Shown: positions 45,683 through 53,097 of the stretch, one piece after another
How the letters are laid out: the number at the start of each line of letters is the position of its first letter
How positions within the stretch are numbered: position 1 is the first letter of the stretch
The notes under the pieces: model-generated
Database searches by the model: none
What the model was told of the DNA's origin: nothing
Seen by the model: the letters and a program-made list of their open reading frames with translations, nothing else
NCBI RefSeq assembly: GCF_046197865.1
Contig: NZ_CP166990.1
Location: 1,488,001-1,552,000 of the forward strand
Reading direction: 5' to 3'
Source: JAHKLT01 sp046197865
Lineage (GTDB): Archaea; Methanobacteriota; Methanobacteria; Methanobacteriales; Methanobacteriaceae
Length of the DNA stretch: 64,000 nucleotides
Program-made: the position numbers and the translations under genes

Positions 45683-45886
45683 CTAATAATTTAAGTATTT
45701 AATTATATCTTCAACTTTATTGTTAAAATTATTGACTTCAGTTGAATTGATTTCATTTGTAAACTCATTTAAATAGTTTCTATATATAAAAATAGCTATT
45801 ATAACTATTAAAATAATTCCACCAAATAATAAAATCATTTCTGCTGCACCTTGACCGTTTTTATCATTTAAAAATTTTTTAATCAT
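45683..45886 (-). CDS. Class III signal peptide pilin-like protein
   Basis: 67 residues with an archaeal class III signal sequence: a short basic start (MIKKFLNDKNGQGAAE) with the QGxxE processing motif used by the EppA prepilin peptidase, followed by a hydrophobic segment ILLFGGIILIVIIAIFIY. After cleavage this would be a small pilin subunit with an acidic, Asn-rich C-terminus. The TadC-like membrane gene follows upstream with nine bases between them, supporting a pilus locus. Confidence 0.85.
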   Translation of the reverse strand: MIKKFLNDKNGQGAAEMILLFGGIILIVIIAIFIYRNYLNEFTNEINSTEVNNFNNKVEDIIKYLNY

Positions 45887-45894
45887 TTAAACCA

Positions 45895-46809
45895 CTAAAA
45901 TATAAGTAAACTACCTGCAAAGTTTGAAATTATATAAAAAATTGAATATGCTACAATTGTTAATGGAATAGAAAACTTTAATCCTTTTTTAAAATCCCCA
46001 TATAATATCAAACCTATAATAAATCCAACTAAAATAGAATGAATTATTACATAGCTTTCAGCAGCAATTACAGCAGTTTTTATTAATTCACTTGATTTAC
46101 CAAGAGATACAATAAAATTTGAATAAATACTAACCATTCCTAAAGAAAATGGAGTTGCAATAATAGCTGAAATTATTAAAAACATTACAGGCATCATTAC
46201 AGAAGATTTTCTATCTCGTTTTAAAGCTAACATATCTCTCAAGTCATTTGATACATCTTCGATAACACTAGATAAACTTGTTCCTATTTTCCTACCTTCT
46301 AAAATTATTATAAAAACTCTTTTAAGCTCTTTTGAATCTAATCTTTTAACAAAATCATACCATGCATCATCAAAATTTTTACCCATTTTAATTTCTAAAA
46401 TGGTTCTTTTAATCTCATCATATAATGGGCCTTGACCATAAGTTGAAATACTTTCCATTGCATTTTCAAAACTTAATCCAACTCTTAAAATAGCTGAAAG
46501 TTGCCTTAGAAAATCTGGACTTGATTGTTCTATTTCATTTATTCTTTGTTCTTTTTTAATTAAAATATAAGATATTAAGCTTGGTAAAATTAAAAATGGA
46601 GAAATTAATAAAAAATAATTTAAATTAAATATTGAAATTAAAATTAATAATAATATCTCTAAAGTAAAAATAGCTATTATTAGAAGACTTAATATATTTG
46701 TAGAACTTATTGAGATTCCACCAGATAATAAAAAGTCTTGGAGTTTATTTAAGTGTTTTTCTGAAATTTTATTTTCAAAATAATCAGATAGAATATAAAA
46801 TTGATTCAT
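45895..46809 (-). CDS. Type II/IV secretion TadC-like membrane protein
   Basis: A 304-residue GspF/TadC family platform protein for pilus assembly. Two GspF-like modules are seen around FLRQLSAILRVGLSFENAME and RKIGTSLSSVIEDVSNDLRD with several membrane segments (about 40-90, 205-235, 250-300). It is the inner membrane base for a Tad- or Epd-like pilus. The ATPase of such a system is not in this window. Followed directly by the class III pilin gene. Confidence 0.85.
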   Translation of the reverse strand: MNQFYILSDYFENKISEKHLNKLQDFLLSGGISISSTNILSLLIIAIFTLEILLLILISIFNLNYFLLISPFLILPSLISYILIKKEQRINEIEQSSPDFLRQLSAILRVGLSFENAMESISTYGQGPLYDEIKRTILEIKMGKNFDDAWYDFVKRLDSKELKRVFIIILEGRKIGTSLSSVIEDVSNDLRDMLALKRDRKSSVMMPVMFLIISAIIATPFSLGMVSIYSNFIVSLGKSSELIKTAVIAAESYVIIHSILVGFIIGLILYGDFKKGLKFSIPLTIVAYSIFYIISNFAGSLLIF

Positions 46810-46872
46810 AAGATTAGTAATACTTAATTACATATAAAGTATTACTTATAAATGAATACAATTTAGCTATTT

Positions 46873-47895
46873 TTAATCAATAATATGTTCTAAATTTCCA
46901 ATAATTTTACCTTTATTTTGAATATGAATTGTATCTTCAATTCTAATACCAAATTCATCTTCTAGATAAATTCCAGGTTCAACTGTTATAACCATATCTT
47001 TTTCAATTATAGTATCATCTTTAGTTGAAAAGTTAGGACTTTCATGAATATCTAAACCTAAGCTATGGCCTGTAGAATGTATAAAATTATCTTTATATCC
47101 ATAATCTGATATTATATCTCTTGCAACCTTATCAATATCTGAACATTTGAGTCCTGGTTTAATAGCTTTAATAGCTTTATTATGTGCTTCTAGGACAATT
47201 TCAAAAATTTCATTTTCTTTTTCTGATGAGATGATAGTTCTCGAATTATCAGAACAATACCCTTCAAACTTTGCACCCCAATCAACTAAAGTTAAATCTT
47301 CTAATGGAATGTTTTGAGGAATAGAATGTGGAAGAGAAGATTTTTTACCTGTTGCAAAAATTGTATCAAAAGATTCTTTTTGAGCGCCATGAAATCTCAT
47401 AAGTTTACCAAGTTCATAAGAAAGTTCTGCTTCAGTTTTATTTTTATTATTTAAAATATCTAATTGTTTAAAAGATTTTTGAGCAATTTCTGCAGCTTTA
47501 GTAATTTTTAAAATTTCTTCTTTTGATTTAATCATTCTTTCATTATTTACAAATGTTTCAATATCTAAATTAAAATCATTTTGAAGTTTTTTATAAGTAG
47601 CTATATCTAGACTTGGTTCAATGGCTATTTTAGATATATTTTCACTTTTTAAAAGTTCATTCATTTTAGAAAAAGACTCAAATTCAACAATATCAATTGA
47701 AGAAGAATTTTTAGCATTTTCCATATCCATTTTTGATGTGAAAATTATAGGATCTTCTTTTATAATACAAAACGCAAAACTAGTTGGAAAATAATTAGAT
47801 ATATAAGCTATATTTGTGAATTGGCCTAATAAATATCCATCATAATCTTTTTCATCCATTTTCTTTAAAATGTTTTTAATATGTTGATTATTCAT
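46873..47895 (-). CDS. pepQ: M24 family Xaa-Pro peptidase
   Basis: A 340-residue metallopeptidase. The creatinase N-terminal domain covers 1-125 and the pita-bread catalytic domain follows. Metal ligands: two Asp in LVDWGAKFEGYCSDNSRTI, His in HSTGHSLGLDIHESPN, Glu in ITVEPGIYLED and Glu in GIRIEDTI. It cleaves the Xaa-Pro bond at peptide N-termini or in dipeptides; which is unclear. A strong AAAGGAGG ribosome binding site precedes the ATG. Its leader lies next to the tandem small-RNA units. Confidence 0.9.
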   Translation of the reverse strand: MNNQHIKNILKKMDEKDYDGYLLGQFTNIAYISNYFPTSFAFCIIKEDPIIFTSKMDMENAKNSSSIDIVEFESFSKMNELLKSENISKIAIEPSLDIATYKKLQNDFNLDIETFVNNERMIKSKEEILKITKAAEIAQKSFKQLDILNNKNKTEAELSYELGKLMRFHGAQKESFDTIFATGKKSSLPHSIPQNIPLEDLTLVDWGAKFEGYCSDNSRTIISSEKENEIFEIVLEAHNKAIKAIKPGLKCSDIDKVARDIISDYGYKDNFIHSTGHSLGLDIHESPNFSTKDDTIIEKDMVITVEPGIYLEDEFGIRIEDTIHIQNKGKIIGNLEHIID

Positions 47896-48086
47896 ATATT
47901 TTCCTCCTTTTAAAAAAATTAATCTTGATTATTATTTTATTGATAATGATAAATAAATTTTTATTAAAAATAATAATTGATTTAATATAGTAAAAATTAA
48001 TATAAAGAAAATTTTGAAGTTGAATAAGAAAATAAAACTAAAAAACAACTGAAAAGATTTATATAAGAATTATAATAACTTATTAC

Positions 48087-48215
48087 GTGGAATCGCTTAT
48101 GATTTCACAGGAGGTAAAATGTCAAAAGAAACTTTAGAAAAGTTCTTGATTATCTTAAAATTGACCATCGAGATAATCAAAGAACTTATAAAGTAGTTAG
48201 GGGGTGACCCCTAAT
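48087..48215 (+). ncRNA. Predicted structured small RNA 1
   Basis: The TATA box 29 bases upstream would place the start at the first hairpin. Hairpin 1: GTGGAATC/GATTTCAC (48087-48108), 8 pairs including one G-T. Hairpin 2: GTTCTTGATTATCT with AGATAATCAAAGAAC (48142-48185), 14 pairs with one bulge. Hairpin 3: TTAGGGG/CCCCTAA (48197-48214), then T-rich sequence. A GGAGG between hairpins 1 and 2 and the peptide frame mean this may be an mRNA as well as a structured RNA. Confidence 0.7.
48119..48196 (+). CDS. Small amphipathic peptide 1 (25 residues)
   Basis: ATG start four bases after AGGAGGT. The peptide reads MSKETLEKFLIILKLTIEII and ends KELIK, with leucine/isoleucine faces alternating with Lys and Glu: a single amphipathic helix with a slight positive charge. 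It shares its C-terminal 17 residues, with conservative changes, with the peptides of units 2 and 3. Length and character resemble bacterial type I toxins or phenol-soluble modulins, but I find no specific family. Confidence 0.6.
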   Translation: MSKETLEKFLIILKLTIEIIKELIK

Positions 48216-48466
48216 TACAATTTTCTAAAGTTAATTATATATTTTTAAATATATAAGTTTTTTGATAGATTTTCCTCCAATTTTTTAAAAACAAATAAAT
48301 TTTACAGCATTAAAACAATAATAATCTTTAAAAAATATTATATTAATGACTAAAAATTGATTAAATATAATAAAAATATATACAACAATATAATTATTGT
48401 TTAAAAAGAAAAATAAGCTTAAAAACAACTGAAAAGATTTATATAAGAACCATAATAACTTACTAC

Positions 48467-48598
48467 GTAGAATCAAATCGATTCTACAGGAGGTGAAAAT
48501 ATATCAGAACAAAGTTTGAAAAAGCTCTTAACTATCTTAAAGTTAGGCATTGAGATAGTAAAAGAGCTTATAAAATAGTGAGGGATAATCCCTTACTA
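48467..48598 (+). ncRNA. Predicted structured small RNA 2
   Basis: Hairpin 1: GTAGAATC/GATTCTAC (48467-48487), perfect. Hairpin 2: AGCTCTTAACTATCT with AGATAGTAAAAGAGCT (48523-48568). Hairpin 3: TAGTGAGGGA/TCCCTTACTA (48576-48598), 10 pairs with one G-T. Relative to RNA 1 several stem positions changed on both sides, which keeps pairing. Confidence 0.7.
48501..48578 (+). CDS. Small amphipathic peptide 2, apparent ATA start
   Basis: In the frame that matches peptide 1, the codon after GGAGGTG and five bases is ATA; the product would be (M)SEQSLKKLLTILKLGIEIV and KELIK, 25 residues. No ATG, GTG or TTG sits at the right place (a TTG lies five codons in). Over the 17 shared codons, differences from unit 1 are mostly silent (six) or conservative (four). 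Confidence 0.5.
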   Translation: MSEQSLKKLLTILKLGIEIVKELIK

Positions 48599-48845
48599 AT
48601 AATTTCAAACTTAATTATATATCTAAAAATATATAAAATTTTTGATAGATTTTCCTCCAATTTTTTAAAAATAAATAAATTTTACAGCATTAAAACAATC
48701 CTTATTTAAAAAAATATTCCATTAATAGCTAAAAATTGATTAAATATAATAAAAATAGATATAACCATGATTTTAATCTCAAAAAAGAAAATTAAGCTTA
48801 AAAACAACTGAAAAGATTTATATAATAACTATAATAACTTACTAC

Positions 48846-48978
48846 ATAGAATCAAATCGATTCTACAGGGGGTGAAAATATATTAAAAGAAAATTGGTTC
48901 AACTCTTAACTATCTTAAAGTTAGCTATTGAGATAGTAAAAGAGTTGATAAAATAATAAGGGGTTTCCCCTTATTATT
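48846..48978 (+). ncRNA. Predicted structured small RNA 3
   Basis: Hairpin 1: TAGAATC/GATTCTA (48847-48865), with an A-C mismatch at the base. Hairpin 2: CAACTCTTAACTATCT with AGATAGTAAAAGAGTTG (48900-48947). Hairpin 3: AATAATAAGGGG/CCCCTTATTATT (48952-48978), 12 perfect pairs and a TTT loop. The ribosome binding site is GGGGGTG instead of GGAGG. Confidence 0.68.
48882..48956 (+). CDS. Small amphipathic peptide 3, apparent ATT start
   Basis: Frame preserved from CTC TTA ACT onward gives LLTILKLAIEIVKELIK as in peptide 2, with a more basic start (IKRKLVQ). Seven bases before the ATT is GGGGGTG. A one-base deletion relative to unit 2 shifts the ATA codon out of frame, so ATT or an internal TTG (48894) would have to serve. 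This copy could be untranslated. Confidence 0.4.
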   Translation: MKRKLVQLLTILKLAIEIVKELIK

Positions 48979-49149
48979 AATGCCAGTTTTAATAATATAT
49001 CTAAAAATATATAAAATTTTTGATAGATTTTCCTCCAATTTTTTTAAATGAAATAAAATAAAAATAGCTACTACAAAATCTATTTTAAAATCAATTCACA
49101 AATCCTAAAAATAAAAGATATTTATATTATAATATCCATTATTTATAAT

Positions 49150-49785
49150 ATGTTTAAATTTACAAGTAATGAATTAAGAGACCTTTTCATTTCTTTTTTA
49201 GTTATTTCATTCGGTTTCGCCTTTATTTTCTCAGGACGAAACTTTTCAACTGTTTGGTATTTATTACCAATAGCTATGATAGGAGTGGGTTCAGGATTCA
49301 TATTACATGAGATAGCACATAAAATTACATCTATGCATTATGGTTATTGGGCAGAATATAAACTATGGCCTACAGGATTATTAATTGCTCTTGTTACTGC
49401 TTTTATGGGTTTTTTATTTGCTGCTCCAGGTGCTGTTTACTTTTATGGAAATCATGTAACAAAAAAGGAAAATGGAATTGTTTCTCTTGCAGGACCAGTA
49501 ACAAATATTTTAATAGCTTTAGTATTTTTATTTTTAGCTATATTGATGAGGCCATTTTTAAATCCAGCAGATGGTATAATAATGATAATATTCCAGACAT
49601 TTATTATAGGATTTACTATTAATAGCTATTTAGCATTATTTAATATGATTCCTTTTGCAGGTTTAGATGGTTCAAAAGTTATTAGATGGAATCCTCTTAT
49701 TTGGATAGTTGTTGTAATCATCTCAGGAGCTATGACTTATTTAGGATGGACAAATCAATTGATTCCATTTATTTTAGGATTTTAG
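49150..49785 (+). CDS. Site-2 protease family intramembrane metalloprotease
   Basis: A 211-residue membrane protease of the M50 family. The zinc motif HEIAH is at 53-57 inside a membrane segment and the third ligand Asp in NMIPFAGLDGSKVI near 175. Six hydrophobic segments are visible. Substrates would be single-pass membrane proteins; none can be named. A TATA-like TTTATATTATAA lies about 25 bases before the start, so the message could be leaderless. The YcaO gene starts three bases after its stop. Confidence 0.88.
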   Translation: MFKFTSNELRDLFISFLVISFGFAFIFSGRNFSTVWYLLPIAMIGVGSGFILHEIAHKITSMHYGYWAEYKLWPTGLLIALVTAFMGFLFAAPGAVYFYGNHVTKKENGIVSLAGPVTNILIALVFLFLAILMRPFLNPADGIIMIIFQTFIIGFTINSYLALFNMIPFAGLDGSKVIRWNPLIWIVVVIISGAMTYLGWTNQLIPFILGF

Positions 49786-49788
49786 ATT

Positions 49789-50991
49789 ATGTTTCAAGAT
49801 AGCCCTATAAAATATTTTAAAGGAACTCATAGAATTATTTCACCTGATGAGACAATAAATAAGTTTGAAAGTAAACTTAAAGCTGCAGGAATTACTAGAG
49901 TTACTGAAATTACCGATTTAGATCGTATTAAAATTCCAGTCTTCTCAGCTATTAGACCAACTTCTGAAGAAGGTAGTGTAAGTGTTTATGCAGGTAAAGG
50001 AATTAATAAATCCCATGCAAAAGCTTCAGCTATTATGGAAGGTTTTGAAAGGTATTCTGCAGAAAGACAAAATATTGATGATGTATTTTATGGGACTATT
50101 AGTGAGGCAAAAGAAAAACACGAAATTATTGAACCTGAACATTTAAATTTAGCTAAAGATTTAAAATTTAATGAAGATACTTCTTTAGAATGGACTTTAT
50201 CTAAAGATATAATTTCAGATAAGGATTTTTTAATTCCAACAAATGCAATTTATCATCCATATAATTCTGAAAATAATACTATATCTTTATTTAAATCAAA
50301 TACTAATGGTCTCGCATCTGGAAATAATTTAGAAGAAGCTATTTTACATGGAATATTTGAAGTAGTTGAAAGAGATGCTTGGAGTATTTTTGAGCTTACT
50401 AAAAAAAATAAAAAAGAAGTAAAATTAGATACAATTGATAGTGAATTAATTAATGATGTTTTAGAGAAGTTTAAAAATGAATCTATTGATATAAAGTTAT
50501 TAGATATTACTGTAGATATTGAAATTACTACAATTGTTGCAATTTCAGATGATACATTACTTAAAGACCCTGCACTACTTACTATTGGTGTTGGAACTCA
50601 TTTAAATCCTGAAATAGCTATTTTAAGAGCTTTGACAGAAGTAGCTCAAAGTAGAGCAACTCAAATTCATGGTGCTCGTGAAGATACTGTTCGTGCTGAT
50701 TTTATGAGAAAAGCTGGTTATGAACGTATGAAAAAAATAAACAAACATTATTTCCAGGAAAATGAAAATAAAATTAATTTTAATGATTTAAAAAATAAAA
50801 GTAAACAATCAATAAAAGAAGATATAGATACATCTATTAGTGAGCTTCAAAAAGCAAATATTAAAAATGTTTTATATGTTGATTTAACACGCAAGGAAGT
50901 AGATGTTCCTGTTGTTCGAGTAGTTATTCCAGAATTAGAACTTTATTCAATAGATAGTAGTCGTTTGGGAAAAAGATTTTTAAAAATTTGA
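49789..50991 (+). CDS. ycaO: YcaO family protein, probable MCR thioamidation enzyme
   Basis: A 400-residue YcaO enzyme. The ATP-binding parts are recognisable: KGINKSHAKASAIMEGFERYSAE, NGLASGNNLEEAILHGIFEVVERDAW and the late ALTEVAQSRATQIHGARED. In methanogens, YcaO with TfuA converts a glycine in the MCR alpha subunit to thioglycine, shown genetically in Methanosarcina. The next gene is tfuA, seven bases away, and a PP-loop sulfur-transfer gene follows, which supports this role. Confidence 0.9.
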   Translation: MFQDSPIKYFKGTHRIISPDETINKFESKLKAAGITRVTEITDLDRIKIPVFSAIRPTSEEGSVSVYAGKGINKSHAKASAIMEGFERYSAERQNIDDVFYGTISEAKEKHEIIEPEHLNLAKDLKFNEDTSLEWTLSKDIISDKDFLIPTNAIYHPYNSENNTISLFKSNTNGLASGNNLEEAILHGIFEVVERDAWSIFELTKKNKKEVKLDTIDSELINDVLEKFKNESIDIKLLDITVDIEITTIVAISDDTLLKDPALLTIGVGTHLNPEIAILRALTEVAQSRATQIHGAREDTVRADFMRKAGYERMKKINKHYFQENENKINFNDLKNKSKQSIKEDIDTSISELQKANIKNVLYVDLTRKEVDVPVVRVVIPELELYSIDSSRLGKRFLKI

Positions 50992-50997
50992 TTTGAT

Positions 50998-51657
50998 ATG
51001 AAAGCAATTATTTATACAGGTTTATCCATATCATTTGAAGATGCTAAATCTATTTTAGATTCAGATAATGAAAATGAAATTATTTATAAAACACCAATAA
51101 AAAGAGGAGATATTTTAAAAGATTTAAAAGAAAAACCTGATATTATTGGAATTATAGATGGAATTTTCCATAGCTATCCTGCAGTAGCTCATAAAGAAAT
51201 CTTAGAAGTAATAAATGCTGGAGTTACAGTTGCTGGATCAAGTAGTATGGGTGCTTTAAGAGCATCAGAACTGGATTCATTAGGTATGATTGGCATAGGT
51301 TATGTTTATAAGCAATATGCTACAGGTGAGATTACATCTGATGATGATGTTGCTGTAATTTTAGATGGTGAAACATTAGAACAATTATCTACTCCTTTAG
51401 TATCAATTGATTATACTTTAAAAGATGCAGTTAAAAATGAGATTATTATAGATTCTGAAAAAGCAGATATTTTAAAAATAGCTAAATCTACTTATTATCC
51501 AGAACGTAAAATAGATGAGATTATTAAAAAAACTGATTTAGATAGTAATAAAAAAGAAAAACTATTAGATTTCTTTAAAATTTCCCCAGATATTAAAAAC
51601 TTAGATGCAAAAGAACTTTTAAATTATATTAAAAGCTGGTTAAATGAAAGATCATAA
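50998..51657 (+). CDS. tfuA: TfuA-like protein
   Basis: A 219-residue TfuA-related protein. The core is GIIDGIFHSYPAVAHKEILE and SSSMGALRASELDSLGMIGIG, with GEITSDDDVAV following. TfuA assists YcaO, probably by supplying activated sulfur for peptide thioamides. Its last 14 bases overlap the LarE-like gene, so production of the two is likely linked. Confidence 0.9.
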   Translation: MKAIIYTGLSISFEDAKSILDSDNENEIIYKTPIKRGDILKDLKEKPDIIGIIDGIFHSYPAVAHKEILEVINAGVTVAGSSSMGALRASELDSLGMIGIGYVYKQYATGEITSDDDVAVILDGETLEQLSTPLVSIDYTLKDAVKNEIIIDSEKADILKIAKSTYYPERKIDEIIKKTDLDSNKKEKLLDFFKISPDIKNLDAKELLNYIKSWLNERS

Positions 51658-52621
51658 AATAGAAAAAGTTAAAAGTTTACTTGAAGGTAAAAAAATAGCT
51701 ATTGCATTTTCTGGTGGAGCAGATAGTACATTACTTGCATATATTGCTAGTAAAGTTTCTAAAGATGTTTTACTTATTACAATTGATAATAATTTAATGC
51801 CAACTAATTTTTTAAATGATTCTAAAAAGATAGCTAATAATTTAAACTTAAAACAAGTCATTGTTAAAGATGATTTTTATAGTTTTGATGAATTTTTAGA
51901 AAATAAAGATAATCGTTGTTACATTTGTAGAGAAAAAATGTATAAACATATTATCCATGTTGCAAAATCCAATGGTTTTGATATTGTAGCTGATGGAACA
52001 AATATTAGTGATTTAGTAGATAATAGGCCTGGAATTTTAATAAATTATAAAAATAATATTTTAAGCCCTTTTGTTTATGGCTGTTTAGAAAGTTATGAAA
52101 TCCATAAGTGTTTAGATGAACTTAATATTGATTATTTAAAAGCATCTACATGTTTAGCTACACGTATTAGTGGAAATTTAACTAAAGAAGAAATATCTAA
52201 AGTTCAATTAGCTGAAGATTTTATTAAAAATAATACTGATTGTGAAATAGTTAAAGTTCGCTTAAAAAATAAACTAGCTATATGTGAAGTAGATAACTTT
52301 ACTTATTTTTTAGATAAAAACGTCAGAAATAAGATTATTGATTATTTAAATTCATTAGGATTTCAAAAAGTATATTTAAATTTAAGAGAAATTCAAGATA
52401 ATGAAAAGATTTTCATCGATTGTTTTGAAGATGGAAATTATTATAGTTTCACATATCATCTTCCATATGAAATAAATCTTAATGAAACTTTAAAGATTTT
52501 AAAAAATAATAAAATAGTAATTTCAGAAAATGGTGAAATTACAGGTCGAAAATTTAAAAGTAAAAAAGAAGCAAAAGAAGTGTTTTTAAGTGTTTTACCA
52601 TTATTACGGCGGAAAATTTAA
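51644..52621 (+). CDS. LarE-like PP-loop sulfur transferase
   Basis: A 325-residue ATP pyrophosphatase. The PP-loop is IAFSGGADSTLLAYIAS at about 15-30, and CYICREKMYKHI plus LKASTCLATRISGNLTKEE follow; the Cys in STCLATR corresponds to the sacrificial cysteine position of LarE. LarE itself adds sulfur to the lactate racemase nickel cofactor; no larB or larC is nearby. The overlap with tfuA suggests a sulfur-donor role in MCR thioamidation or a related step. This is inference from context. Confidence 0.83.
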   Translation: MKDHKIEKVKSLLEGKKIAIAFSGGADSTLLAYIASKVSKDVLLITIDNNLMPTNFLNDSKKIANNLNLKQVIVKDDFYSFDEFLENKDNRCYICREKMYKHIIHVAKSNGFDIVADGTNISDLVDNRPGILINYKNNILSPFVYGCLESYEIHKCLDELNIDYLKASTCLATRISGNLTKEEISKVQLAEDFIKNNTDCEIVKVRLKNKLAICEVDNFTYFLDKNVRNKIIDYLNSLGFQKVYLNLREIQDNEKIFIDCFEDGNYYSFTYHLPYEINLNETLKILKNNKIVISENGEITGRKFKSKKEAKEVFLSVLPLLRRKI

Positions 52622-53085
52622 TTTCGTTCTTTGTATTTATTTAAAACAATGTCAGGAGTTTCTATATTTTTTTCAAATATTTCTTCATAGATAGCTTCCT
52701 CTTCATCCTCTTCATTAAACTGTTTACCATCAATCCCTTTTAAAACGATTTCTTTACCATCAAGTCTAAAATCTATACCATCAGCATTAACATCCATAAT
52801 TTTAATTTTAATTTCAGATGCTTTATCAAGCTCATCATTAGCTTTTATTTGGTATTTTAAAAATAAGTTTTTATGAGGCATTAATTCATTAATTGTTCTT
52901 TTAATAACTGATTCAAATAGTTCAATGAATTTAGAAACTGCAGGAAGGTCATTTCTCCAGTAGTATGCTAGAACAGAATTTAAAACAATTTCATGTTCAA
53001 TGAAATCCTCATCAATTCTAGCTCTAACACCAATATTGTTTCCATCTACTGTTTTAATGACTAAAATAGGTTTACTATCCATCAT
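52618..53085 (-). CDS. Hypothetical protein
   Basis: About 155 residues, acidic, without membrane segments. The N-terminus (PILVIKTVDGNNIGVRARID) looks like beta strands and the central part is helical. A family of unknown function is likely, but I cannot name one. The ATG at 53085 follows GGAAG; TTG at 53094 is less likely. It lies 12 bases after the CBS gene on the same strand and may be co-transcribed. Confidence 0.6.
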   Translation of the reverse strand: MMDSKPILVIKTVDGNNIGVRARIDEDFIEHEIVLNSVLAYYWRNDLPAVSKFIELFESVIKRTINELMPHKNLFLKYQIKANDELDKASEIKIKIMDVNADGIDFRLDGKEIVLKGIDGKQFNEEDEEEAIYEEIFEKNIETPDIVLNKYKERN

Positions 53086-53097
53086 ATCTTCCAAAAA

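Larger units (their letters stand above)
48041..48320 (+). repeat. Tandem unit 1
   Basis: Promoter core AAAAACAACTGAAAAGATTT followed by ATATAA, TATA box at 48058-48066, RNA segment with three hairpins, peptide frame at 48119-48196, and a downstream block (48257-48320) with GATTTTCCTCCAATTTTTT. AT-rich linker to 48420. Confidence 0.85.
48421..48700 (+). repeat. Tandem unit 2
   Basis: Same order as unit 1: TATA box at 48438-48446, hairpins, peptide frame 48501-48578, downstream block 48637-48700. The promoter core and the downstream block are the most identical parts; hairpin arms differ but still pair. Confidence 0.85.
48800..49047 (+). repeat. Tandem unit 3
   Basis: TATA box at 48817-48825, hairpins, peptide frame 48882-48956, shortened downstream block 49017-49047. 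The far tail present in units 1 and 2 (ATTTTACAGCATTAAAACAAT) is missing here. Confidence 0.82.
47896..49149. other. Region without large genes holding three tandem RNA/peptide units
   Basis: Except for the pepQ leader (47896-47940) and the S2P promoter (about 49120-49149), this 1254-bp stretch consists of three direct repeats starting at 48041, 48421 and 48800 (spacing 380 and 379 bp). Each unit has the same 26-base promoter core, three hairpins, a small peptide frame and a common downstream block. Details are in the separate entries. Confidence 0.85.

Noticed and set aside
48285..48476. Minus-strand 63-codon frame across tandem units 1 and 2
   Set aside because: Composition is that of AT-rich sequence read in reverse (Phe, Tyr, Ile, Leu), it has no ribosome binding site, and it crosses the linker and the next promoter.
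48041..49047. CRISPR-like array
   Set aside because: Only three repeats about 380 bp apart, with hairpins, promoters and a coding frame; no short regular repeats with unique spacers and no cas genes.
49365..49622. Overlapping plus-strand frame rich in Cys and Tyr inside the site-2 protease gene
   Set aside because: Out-of-frame reading of a membrane protein gene.
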